DNA from: DUPH01 sp035449085
Lineage (GTDB): Bacteria > Verrucomicrobiota > Kiritimatiellia > RFP12 > UBA1067
Direction: 5' to 3'
Assembly: GCA_035449085.1 (NCBI GenBank)
Contig: DAOTKE010000048.1
Location: forward strand, 1-22,589
DNA length: 22,589 nucleotides
Part shown: positions 1 to 6,891 of the stretch, in pieces
How positions within the stretch are numbered: the first letter of the stretch is position 1
Layout: each line of letters begins with the position of its first letter
Translations under genes and position numbers: made by a program
Notes under the pieces: model-generated
Databases searched by the model: none
Told to the model about the DNA's origin: nothing
Seen by the model: the letters and a program-made list of their open reading frames with translations, nothing else

Positions 1-3000
1 GTCGCAAAGGTCGGCGAGACGTACTACGCGACGCTCGCCGAGGCGATCGCCGCAGTGCAGGACGGCGAGACGATCACGATCCTCGACGATATCGACGTGT
101 CGGGTCAAACGCTTGAGATCAGCCGGGAGTCCGGCACGTATGCCCTCGACCTGGCCGGCCACGTGGTCAAGGTCGCCAAATTGACCGTCCAGCACCCCAC
201 GGCGACGACGACGGCGTATCCCGCCACGGCCCCGACGCTCCGGGTGTTCGGCGGCGAGCTCCGGGGAACCCTGGGCACGGCCAACTACGGCAATCTCTGG
301 ATTGAATCCGGAACCTATACCGCCTCCAGTCCGACCGCCATCCAGCACTTCATGGCGCTCAACAGCCGGGTCGTCAAGACGGGCGACGACTATGTCGTCA
401 CGGCGCTGACGCCTTCCGCGGCGCTGGCGGGTTCCGGCACGAAGACGGATCCGTATCAGATCGGGTCGGTCGAGGATGCGCTCTGCTTCCGGAACGGCGT
501 CAACGCCGGCACGATCGCGACGTATGGCAAGTGGTTCAAGTTGACGGCGGACATCGATCTGGACGGTCTGAACTGGCGGCCGATCGGGACGGCCGGCCGT
601 GCGTTCCAGGGCAATTTCGATGGCGGCGGCAGGACGATCTCGAACCTCTACATCTACAACTACGCCAAGGTCGTCCAGTTGACGCACCAGAACCAGTACA
701 CCGGCTTCTTCGGCCATGCGTGGACGGGCGACAACTACATCACCTTCAAGGACGTGACCTTCAACGGCGTGACCATCACGGCGGGAAGCTATCAGAACTA
801 CAGCTACATCGGCGCGTTGGTCGGCTTCTGCTACGGCGGCATCACGAATGTCAACCTGACCGGCGCGGTGAATTTCTCCCCTCTCCGCGGGAAAGGCGTC
901 GGGGGCATCGTCGGCTATTTCTTCGGCAATGTCGAGGACTGCGACATCCTGGCGGATCCGGGGTCGTGCATTCTGGCCAACGCGAACAACGGCTCGACCG
1001 CGGGCTTCGCCTATTACGGCGGCATCGTGGGGTATGATTACGCTGGCGAGAACCACATCGCCTATTGCGACGTCAAGAACATGGAAATCAAGGCCTGCTT
1101 CGGCGTCGGCGGCATCGTCGGCAAGGTGGAAAGGAGCATCGACCTCCTCCACAACACCGTGGAGAACGTCTCGATCCTTGAACTGACCCCCGACGGTTCG
1201 TCGCAAGTGCTGACGGATCGGTACACGCCGCAGTGCGGGTTGATCTCCGGCTGCACGACGGACAACAACGTCGAGCAGCCGCACGTCTATCTCAACAACA
1301 CCTACTCGGGAACGTGCTCCGTGACGGCCAACGGCACGGTTGTCGAGCCCGTGCCGCTCTACGACGGATGGCTCCGCACCGCCATGGTGGATCCCGAAGC
1401 GCGGATCGGCAGCGAATATGCGGGCAAGTACCACGCGACGCTCGCGGGTGCTGTTGCGGCGGCGCAGCCCGGCGACATCGTCACGCTCCTTGCGGACAAC
1501 CTCACCGTCACGCTTGCCGCGAACCAGTCGGTCATCATCGACGTCAACGGCCACAGCGGTCTTACACTCACCACGGTCGACGGCTATGAAGTTGTCGGGA
1601 GCGACGGCGGGATCTATACCTCTGTGCCGGGAGTGCCGATGCTCGTTTGGGTTGACGACGACTTCACCCCGGCGACGGAAGGGTGGGGCGTCACACACTT
1701 CGCCTCGATCAGGAGCGCAGTCGCCGGTGTGGCTGCGGGCGGCACCGTATATATCGCCAACGGCCTCTACATCGACTCCAACACGACGCTCGACAAGGCG
1801 GTGACGCTGATCGGAGAATCGCGCGACGGCGTGGTCGTCGCGCCGGCGGCGGAGGACGACAATCTGACAGACGGCGGATTCACCGGCGTCTATCAACATG
1901 GTTTTGTGATCGCCTCCAGCGATGTGACGGTGACCAACCTGACCATCGACGGCCAGGCCAATGCCGCGCTGACGGCAGGGAAGTGCAACTTCCGCGCGGG
2001 CGTCATGGCCAACGGCGACATCCACAGCAATGTCGTCCTGGCCTCGCTGACGGTCCGCAATACCTATCTCTACGGCATCAACATGCGGACCGGAACCGTC
2101 GGGCAGGGTGGAACAGGCAGTGCGATCCGCGATTGCTGGGTGGAAAACATGGGCTTCAACGCCTATCCGAGCCTGGGCATCTACAGTACGCATGCCGGCG
2201 AGATCGCGGGCAACACGGTGACGAACGCGGGCTACCGCGGCATCTACGTGTACTGCGCCAACATGGATGTTTACGACAACACGGTCTGGACAGGCGACTA
2301 CGATCCCTTGTACGGAAGCGAAGGCATCTGCATCGTCGGCGACGTCAACGGCAACCTCTCCCCGACGCCTGTCACGCGCGTGTATCGGAACACGATCCAT
2401 GTGCGCAACAATGTGATCAAGGGCATTGGCATGAATGTGCTGTACGGCGTGTCCAGCACGTTCATCGGCGGAGAGACGCTCGCAGACGGAAACGTCATCT
2501 ACCTGGACGGCGGTGCGGCGGCCGATGATGGCATCGAGTGCTGGTGGACCAAGACCGGGCAGCCGGTGATCCAGAACAATACGGTTTACGCCGCGGGCGA
2601 GGACAGTGCGGTCTGGATGTTCATCAACCGTTCGAAAACGGCCCCTGCGAACGCTGCGGCGCCGATCCTGAAGGGCAACCGTTTCTACGCCACGGACAGC
2701 GACGGAACCGAGCCTGGACGCGGAACGGGCGTCTTCATGACCGATGACATGCGGTTCTTCGGCGATGGGATGGATGGTGCCTGCTACGCGATCCTGAAGG
2801 GCAATCTGATTGAAGGTTTTGCGCGCGGCATCGACCTCTATCGCAGCGGCAACGGTTCCGAGGACTACGACGACCGCGAGCACACTGTGCAGGCTGTGAT
2901 CGGCGGCACGGAACCGGGTGACGCGAACATGATCCAGAACTGCGATGTCGGCGTGCGCCTCTTTGTGCATCCTGAGGCTTATGACGGCCCGCTGGCGAAA

Positions 3001-4251
3001 GTCTGTGATGCCACGATCCAGGGCAACAACGCGGCGACGTTTGTCGGCAACAAGATTGCCATTCTGCTCGACGGCGGAACCGCCTCTGTCACGCGGAACG
3101 GGCTGTACGATAACGAAATCGCCATCAAGGTGATGAACGGCGGCTCGTTGACCACCTTCGCGGACAACGCGATCGGTGGTGAAGACGTGAGCGTGCTGCT
3201 GGGGCTGGTGATCGAAGACGGGGCCGCCGCGAGCGCCGTGTCCAACTGGTGGGGCAGCGCGGCCGGACCGTCCCACGCCGCAAATCCCGGTGGCACAGGG
3301 GCCCTGATCGTCGGAGAGGTCGCCTTCACGCCCTGGTACAGCGATGCCGAACTGTCGAACCTGGTGCCCTACAACCTGCGCCTCGACAACGCCACCATCG
3401 GCGAACACGCGCCGATCGGCAGCGTGGTCGGAAACTTCGCGGCGGACGACGACGACACGGGCGACATGCTGGTCTTCCGGCTGGCGGATGGAGACGGAAC
3501 GAATGACACGGGCAACGCCAGCTTCGTCGTCGAGGGTGCCGCGCTCAAGACCGCGATCGCGCTCTCCTATGCGAAGCGGCAATCCTACCGCGTCTTCGTC
3601 GAGGTCGATGACGGACGCGGCGGAACGAATCGCGCCGCGCTGGTGATCACCGTGTTGGACGAGAATGATCCTCCTGTGGCAGGCCATATCCGTCTGGTGG
3701 CCGTTGCGGGACATTCGCTGGCGTTCGATCCACTTGACTGGTGCAAGGACATCGACGGCGATGCCCTCACGGTGATCGTGCCCAATCCGCCCGCCGGACT
3801 CGACACTGCTCGTCAGGATGGTCTGCTCGGATTCCTCGGCGAGACTTCGGATATCGGCACCACGTTCTCCTTCCCGTACACCGTCAGCGATGGAGAGCTC
3901 TCCACCGAAGGCCTGATCGAGATCGAGGTTGTCGAGACGGACGAGGAGTACTTACGCAAAACCATGAAGGTGACCACCCTCCAGGCTTCAGATGACGGAA
4001 GTACCCTGACTCTGCGCTTCTCGGCCCTCATGCCGGTTGCGGCTAGAGGGACAGAAACGACCACCTTTGCCTATAAAGTCATGCAGTGTTCGGACCTGCT
4101 GACGGGAGTCTGGGTTGAGGCCTCTGGACTTGAAACAACCTTCATCCCGTCGGCGGATGGTTACTATGGCGAAATGGTGGTGGTCATACCGCTGTCCGGT
4201 GAGGCCCCGCGGATGTTCTTCAAGATTCAGGCCACGTTCGACGAGCCTTGA
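1..4251 (+). CDS. Giant secreted surface protein, beta-helix/GLUG type with cadherin-like domain (5' end outside window)
   Basis: The frame is open from the first base, so the gene starts upstream; 1416 codons are visible before a TGA stop. Residue numbers count from base 1. Residues about 1-30 and 470-500 carry the same motif (YYATLAEAIAAVQDGE and YHATLAGAVAAAQPGD), an internal repeat that opens each beta-rich module. Residues about 200-400 contain GLUG-like glycine motifs (GALVGFCYGG, GGIVGYFFG, GGIVGYDYAG, GGIVGKV). Residues about 620-1110 form a long right-handed parallel beta-helix rich in Asn turns and ending in NWWGSAAGPSHA, a common end of such helices. A cadherin-like repeat (about 1122-1228, ending VLDENDPP) and an Ig/cadherin-like domain (to about 1315) follow, then a beta-rich tail. 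No LPXTG, PEP-CTERM or autotransporter barrel is seen at the C-terminus. The likely role is adhesion or glycan binding at the cell surface; this is inferred from architecture, not shown. Confidence 0.85.
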   Translation, partial: VAKVGETYYATLAEAIAAVQDGETITILDDIDVSGQTLEISRESGTYALDLAGHVVKVAKLTVQHPTATTTAYPATAPTLRVFGGELRGTLGTANYGNLWIESGTYTASSPTAIQHFMALNSRVVKTGDDYVVTALTPSAALAGSGTKTDPYQIGSVEDALCFRNGVNAGTIATYGKWFKLTADIDLDGLNWRPIGTAGRAFQGNFDGGGRTISNLYIYNYAKVVQLTHQNQYTGFFGHAWTGDNYITFKDVTFNGVTITAGSYQNYSYIGALVGFCYGGITNVNLTGAVNFSPLRGKGVGGIVGYFFGNVEDCDILADPGSCILANANNGSTAGFAYYGGIVGYDYAGENHIAYCDVKNMEIKACFGVGGIVGKVERSIDLLHNTVENVSILELTPDGSSQVLTDRYTPQCGLISGCTTDNNVEQPHVYLNNTYSGTCSVTANGTVVEPVPLYDGWLRTAMVDPEARIGSEYAGKYHATLAGAVAAAQPGDIVTLLADNLTVTLAANQSVIIDVNGHSGLTLTTVDGYEVVGSDGGIYTSVPGVPMLVWVDDDFTPATEGWGVTHFASIRSAVAGVAAGGTVYIANGLYIDSNTTLDKAVTLIGESRDGVVVAPAAEDDNLTDGGFTGVYQHGFVIASSDVTVTNLTIDGQANAALTAGKCNFRAGVMANGDIHSNVVLASLTVRNTYLYGINMRTGTVGQGGTGSAIRDCWVENMGFNAYPSLGIYSTHAGEIAGNTVTNAGYRGIYVYCANMDVYDNTVWTGDYDPLYGSEGICIVGDVNGNLSPTPVTRVYRNTIHVRNNVIKGIGMNVLYGVSSTFIGGETLADGNVIYLDGGAAADDGIECWWTKTGQPVIQNNTVYAAGEDSAVWMFINRSKTAPANAAAPILKGNRFYATDSDGTEPGRGTGVFMTDDMRFFGDGMDGACYAILKGNLIEGFARGIDLYRSGNGSEDYDDREHTVQAVIGGTEPGDANMIQNCDVGVRLFVHPEAYDGPLAKVCDATIQGNNAATFVGNKIAILLDGGTASVTRNGLYDNEIAIKVMNGGSLTTFADNAIGGEDVSVLLGLVIEDGAAASAVSNWWGSAAGPSHAANPGGTGALIVGEVAFTPWYSDAELSNLVPYNLRLDNATIGEHAPIGSVVGNFAADDDDTGDMLVFRLADGDGTNDTGNASFVVEGAALKTAIALSYAKRQSYRVFVEVDDGRGGTNRAALVITVLDENDPPVAGHIRLVAVAGHSLAFDPLDWCKDIDGDALTVIVPNPPAGLDTARQDGLLGFLGETSDIGTTFSFPYTVSDGELSTEGLIEIEVVETDEEYLRKTMKVTTLQASDDGSTLTLRFSALMPVAARGTETTTFAYKVMQCSDLLTGVWVEASGLETTFIPSADGYYGEMVVVIPLSGEAPRMFFKIQATFDEP

Positions 4252-4274
4252 TGGTCACGTGACTGACTGACATG

Positions 4275-4310
4275 GGGTGGGCGGTGACATCGTTGCCGCC
4301 CACCCTTGTC
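4275..4310 (+). terminator. Hairpin terminator after the surface-protein gene
   Basis: A perfect 10-bp inverted repeat, GGGTGGGCGG (4275-4284) and CCGCCCACCC (4296-4305), with an 11-nt loop begins 24 bases after the stop codon. The following bases are TTGTC, so the U-tract is weak. The position and stem strength suit a terminator for the upstream gene, although Rho dependence is possible. Confidence 0.6.
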
Positions 4311-4324
4311 GTAACAGCGGGACG

Positions 4325-4507
4325 CGGGGTTTGACATTAGACAATCAAGAGATGCGGAGCGTTTTCGCGGTATGCTAATGTATCGCCATGGCAAGGCAAC
4401 TGAGGCAGCAACGGAAAGATGGCGGCTCGGTCGAAGACCAACGGGCCTTGTGTCGGCCGACGGCGCACGTATTGAGGCTGCTGCGAAAGGTCTAATGTCA
4501 AGCCCCG
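4325..4507. mobile_element. MITE-like 183-bp element with 18-bp terminal inverted repeats
   Basis: The left end CGGGGTTTGACATTAGAC (4325-4342) is matched in inverted orientation by GTCTAATGTCAAGCCCCG (4490-4507), 17 of 18 positions, including an unbroken 12-bp core. Between them lie a 10-bp palindrome GTCGGCCGAC (4452-4461) and a 35-codon reading frame (4388-4495) that begins MARQLR, like the conserved start of REP-associated tyrosine transposases; its stop codon lies inside the right repeat. No target-site duplication is evident. The simplest reading is an internally deleted, non-autonomous transposon inserted just past the 3' end of the araC-type gene, ten bases from its stop. A regulatory cruciform is the alternative. 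No second copy is seen in this window. Confidence 0.55.
4388..4495 (+). pseudogene. 35-codon transposase remnant inside the TIR element
   Basis: The frame ATG(4388)-TAA(4495) encodes a basic 35-residue peptide starting MARQLR and ending HVLRLLRKV. The first six residues match the conserved N-terminus (MARxLR) of REP-associated Y1 transposases, but the catalytic HUH region and tyrosine are absent. No convincing ribosome-binding site precedes it, although TATGCT (4371-4376) could be a -10 box. It is probably the fused ends of a deleted transposase gene rather than a functional peptide. Confidence 0.3.
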
Positions 4508-4516
4508 ATAAACCGT

Positions 4517-5482
4517 TCAATTCTCAAGGTATGGAGGAGTTTTTCGCTCAAAGTGGGCGGATCCATGTGCATGTGAGTCACGGTTCGCGGCCGTTGCCCG
4601 CCGGCAGGCGGTAGGGGTCTGGCCGGAGTGTTTGGAAAACATTTTGGAGAAGTAAAAGACGTTGGAGAAGCCGGTCTGGTGGGCGATCTCGGTGACGGAG
4701 AGGTCAGTCTGCTGCAGGAGCACGCGCGCCCGGTTGATGCGGGTCAATAACTGATAGGCGAGCGGCGCGTGGCCGGTCTCTTTCTGGAACAGGCGGCGGA
4801 AGACGGTGTAGCTCATGCCGAGCGAGGCGGCCAGTGCACGGAAATCGATGCGCTGGAAGGCGCGTTCGATAATCTGTTCGCGAGCGGCGGTGATTTTGAG
4901 CCGAGCGGTCCGACACTCGCTGGAGGCGTTCACGCGGGTAAAGAGCACGAGTCGCGTGATGAGCGTGATCATATCGGCAAAGACCAGCGGCGCGGTTTCG
5001 GGCGAGGTGTCGCCAACGTGATGGACGATCTTGCGGATCAGTCGCACCGTCTCTTCGGTGGCGGCACCGCGCAAGATCGGTTCGCTGGGCGTGAAGAAGG
5101 CATGCATCAGATGGCGCGCGTAATCGCCGTCGAATCCCACAAAGTTCTCGTCCCAGCCGGTGGCGGGATCGGGGCGGAAGCGGTGCCATTCACCGGGGAA
5201 AAGAATGAAGAGGTCGCCGGCGGTGACTTCGAGATGCGGACAGGTGGCCGTCTCGAGTATGCCGCCGCCGCGGGTGATGGCCAGGATCTGGTATTCAGAG
5301 AAGACACGGCCCTTTTCCCAGTCGTAGAGATAAGGAGCCGGGTGGTGCTCTTTGGCGGGATAGGGTTTGCCGGGCGGGAAAGCCTCAAAGCCGGCATCGA
5401 GCACGCGGACGCCCCAGATGAGTGAGTCACGCTCCGGCGGGGGGTAGGCGGTCAGGAAATCACGTGATCGGCCCGGTTTCAT
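4517..5482 (-). CDS. AraC-family transcriptional regulator
   Basis: This 321-residue protein has the standard AraC/XylS layout. The N-terminal half (about residues 45-140) is a cupin-like ligand-binding domain, with the glycine-rich turn ITRGGGILET and the stretch VTAGDLFILFPGEWHRF. The C-terminal part (about 210-295) holds two helix-turn-helix units, RALAASLGMSYTVFRRLF and VTEIAHQTGFSNVFYFSKMF, followed by the hallmark PTACRR segment. A basic tail of about 25 residues extends beyond the HTH. The ligand is probably a sugar or sugar derivative, as is usual for cupin-AraC regulators in glycan-degrading bacteria, but the sequence does not identify it. The gene is divergent from gap, and its promoter appears to give a very short leader, with no clear Shine-Dalgarno before the ATG at 5482. 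Possible targets are gap or the glycoside hydrolase gene downstream of it; this is inference. Confidence 0.93.
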   Translation of the reverse strand: MKPGRSRDFLTAYPPPERDSLIWGVRVLDAGFEAFPPGKPYPAKEHHPAPYLYDWEKGRVFSEYQILAITRGGGILETATCPHLEVTAGDLFILFPGEWHRFRPDPATGWDENFVGFDGDYARHLMHAFFTPSEPILRGAATEETVRLIRKIVHHVGDTSPETAPLVFADMITLITRLVLFTRVNASSECRTARLKITAAREQIIERAFQRIDFRALAASLGMSYTVFRRLFQKETGHAPLAYQLLTRINRARVLLQQTDLSVTEIAHQTGFSNVFYFSKMFSKHSGQTPTACRRATAANRDSHAHGSAHFERKTPPYLEN

Positions 5483-5494
5483 AGTGTGGCACGT

Positions 5495-5523
5495 AGCTTA
5501 CCTGTGCGAGGGGAAACTGTAAA
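5495..5523 (-). promoter_or_regulatory. Candidate sigma70 promoter of the AraC-type gene
   Basis: On the minus strand, TTTACA (5523-5518) and TAAGCT (5500-5495) are separated by exactly 17 bases. Transcription would start near 5488, only about six bases before the ATG at 5482, which fits the absence of a Shine-Dalgarno motif. The -10 match is only moderate. Confidence 0.35.
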
Positions 5524-5572
5524 GCGTCCATACAGATTCGATGGAAATGTATCGATTTTTTTGAAATCCCAA

Positions 5573-5601
5573 TTGACGGGCGGCGGGGGAATACGTATCC
5601 T
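5573..5601 (+). promoter_or_regulatory. Candidate sigma70 promoter of gap
   Basis: TTGACG (5573-5578) and TATCCT (5596-5601) are separated by 17 bases; an overlapping TATATC (5601-5606) is an alternative -10. The predicted leader to the gap start at 5732 is about 120 bases long. Both elements lie in the divergent spacer between the AraC-type gene and gap. Confidence 0.5.
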
Positions 5602-5731
5602 ATATCGCCATCCATGTAGGGATCGCCGGTTATTTTCCCGGATGAACGGCCGGATGGCGCGGCGGGTTCCGGCATGGTTGGGTCGGCAAGGCCCGTCTCT
5701 GTTGTCCTTAAACAGCGAAGGAGTAAAGAAA

Positions 5732-6733
5732 ATGGCGATCAAGGTTGGTATCAATGGGTTTGGCCGCATCGGCCGTATGGTGTTCCGCGCGGCGATCAAG
5801 AATTTCTCGGACGAGATCGAAATTGTCGGCATCAACGATCTGCTGGATCCCGATTACCTGGCGTACATGCTGATGTATGATTCGGTCCACGGCCGGTTCC
5901 AGGGCGAAGTCGCGGTTGACGGCAACAACCTGATCGTGAACGGCAAGAAGATCCGCCTGACGGCCGAGAAGGATCCGGCGGCTCTGAAGTGGGATGAAGT
6001 CGGCGCCGAGATCGTGGTCGAGTCGACCGGCCTCTTCCTGACAAAGGAGACGGCTGAGGCGCACATCAAGGCGGGCGCGAAGAAGGTGATCATGTCGGCG
6101 CCGTCGAAGGACGACACCCCGATGTTCGTCTACGGCGTGAACCACAAGAGCTACGCCGGCCAGACCATCATCTCGAACGCCTCCTGCACGACCAACTGCC
6201 TGGCGCCGGTCGCCAAGGTGCTGAACGACACCTTCGGTATTGTCAAGGGCTTGATGACCACGGTGCATGCCGCCACGGCGACGCAGAAGACGGTGGACGG
6301 TCCCTCCAAGAAGGATTGGCGCGGCGGCCGCGGCATCCTCGAGAACATCATCCCGTCGAGCACCGGCGCGGCCAAGGCGGTCGGCAAGGTGATCCCCGAG
6401 TTGAACAAGAAGCTCACGGGCATGGCGTTCCGCGTGCCGACCTCCGACGTCTCGGTGGTCGATCTGACGGCCGTCCTCGCGAAGGAAACCACCTACGATG
6501 AGATCAAGGCTGCGATGAAGGCGGCCGCTGAGGGTGAGCTGAAGGGTATCCTCGGCTACACGGAAGACAAGGTCGTCTCGACCGATTTCCGCGGCGAGGC
6601 CAAGACCTCGGTCTTCGACGCCGAAGCCGGCATCATGCTCGACTCGACCTTCGTCAAGATCGTGGCGTGGTACGACAACGAGTGGGGTTATTCCAACAAG
6701 GTGCTCGAGATGGCCAAGGTCATCGCGAAGTAA
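5732..6733 (+). CDS. gap: Glyceraldehyde-3-phosphate dehydrogenase, type I (NAD-dependent)
   Basis: This 333-residue enzyme oxidises and phosphorylates glyceraldehyde 3-phosphate to 1,3-bisphosphoglycerate in cytosolic glycolysis, and can run in reverse in gluconeogenesis. The Rossmann fingerprint GINGFGRIGR lies at residues 6-15. The acidic GIND motif (Asp36) favours NAD over NADP. The catalytic Cys152 lies in SNASCTTNCLAP and the partner His179 in TVHAATATQ; the C-terminus ends in the usual WYDNEWGYS segment. The ATG at 5732 is preceded by GAAGGAG (5717-5723) at 8 bases spacing and begins MAIKVGINGFGR, so the 82 in-frame codons upstream are not part of the gene. It has its own candidate promoter and a strong terminator, so it is likely monocistronic. 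Confidence 0.97.
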   Translation: MAIKVGINGFGRIGRMVFRAAIKNFSDEIEIVGINDLLDPDYLAYMLMYDSVHGRFQGEVAVDGNNLIVNGKKIRLTAEKDPAALKWDEVGAEIVVESTGLFLTKETAEAHIKAGAKKVIMSAPSKDDTPMFVYGVNHKSYAGQTIISNASCTTNCLAPVAKVLNDTFGIVKGLMTTVHAATATQKTVDGPSKKDWRGGRGILENIIPSSTGAAKAVGKVIPELNKKLTGMAFRVPTSDVSVVDLTAVLAKETTYDEIKAAMKAAAEGELKGILGYTEDKVVSTDFRGEAKTSVFDAEAGIMLDSTFVKIVAWYDNEWGYSNKVLEMAKVIAK

Positions 6734-6762
6734 ACCGCCTCGCTGATTGTTTCGAGACAGAG

Positions 6763-6800
6763 CGCCGTTCCTGCTTGTGCGGGAGCGGCGTTTTTATTTT
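6763..6800 (+). terminator. Strong intrinsic terminator of gap
   Basis: A 12-bp GC-rich stem (6763-6774 with 6779-6790, two G-U pairs) and a TTGT tetraloop are followed directly by TTTTTATTTT. It begins 29 bases after the gap stop codon and has all features of a Rho-independent terminator. Confidence 0.92.
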
Positions 6801-6813
6801 CTGAGGTGTAACG

Positions 6814-6843
6814 TTGCTGATTTCCCCGTCTTATGGCCATAAT
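6814..6843 (+). promoter_or_regulatory. Candidate promoter with palindromic operator before the glycoside hydrolase gene
   Basis: TTGCTG (6814-6819) and CATAAT (6838-6843) are 18 bases apart. A perfect 12-bp palindrome, TTATGGCCATAA (6831-6842), covers most of the -10 box, where a dimeric repressor would block transcription. A second palindrome, ACACGTGT (6869-6876), lies in the leader just before the ribosome-binding site. The -35 match is weak. Confidence 0.4.
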
Positions 6844-6891
6844 AACGAACACACATTGGCTCATCGTAACACGTGTCAAAAGGAGAAGAAG

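Noticed and set aside
4331..4376. TTGACA and TATGCT read as a promoter
   Set aside because: The spacing is 34 bases, far outside the sigma70 range; the TTGACA is part of the terminal inverted repeat.
4372..4614. 80-codon plus-strand frame over the end of the AraC-type gene
   Set aside because: It has no ribosome-binding site, runs out of the transposon-like element into antisense of the regulator, and has no recognisable domain.
4769..5425. 218-codon open frame on the plus strand
   Set aside because: It is antisense to the AraC-type gene, with no initiation signal and no family match.
5486..5731. 82-codon in-frame extension upstream of gap
   Set aside because: It has no ribosome-binding site and would pass through the candidate promoter; the ATG at 5732 has a strong Shine-Dalgarno and the canonical GAPDH N-terminus.
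6814..6891. 26-codon upstream extension of the glycoside hydrolase
   Set aside because: It would bury the signal peptide, and it contains the real Shine-Dalgarno before the ATG at 6892.
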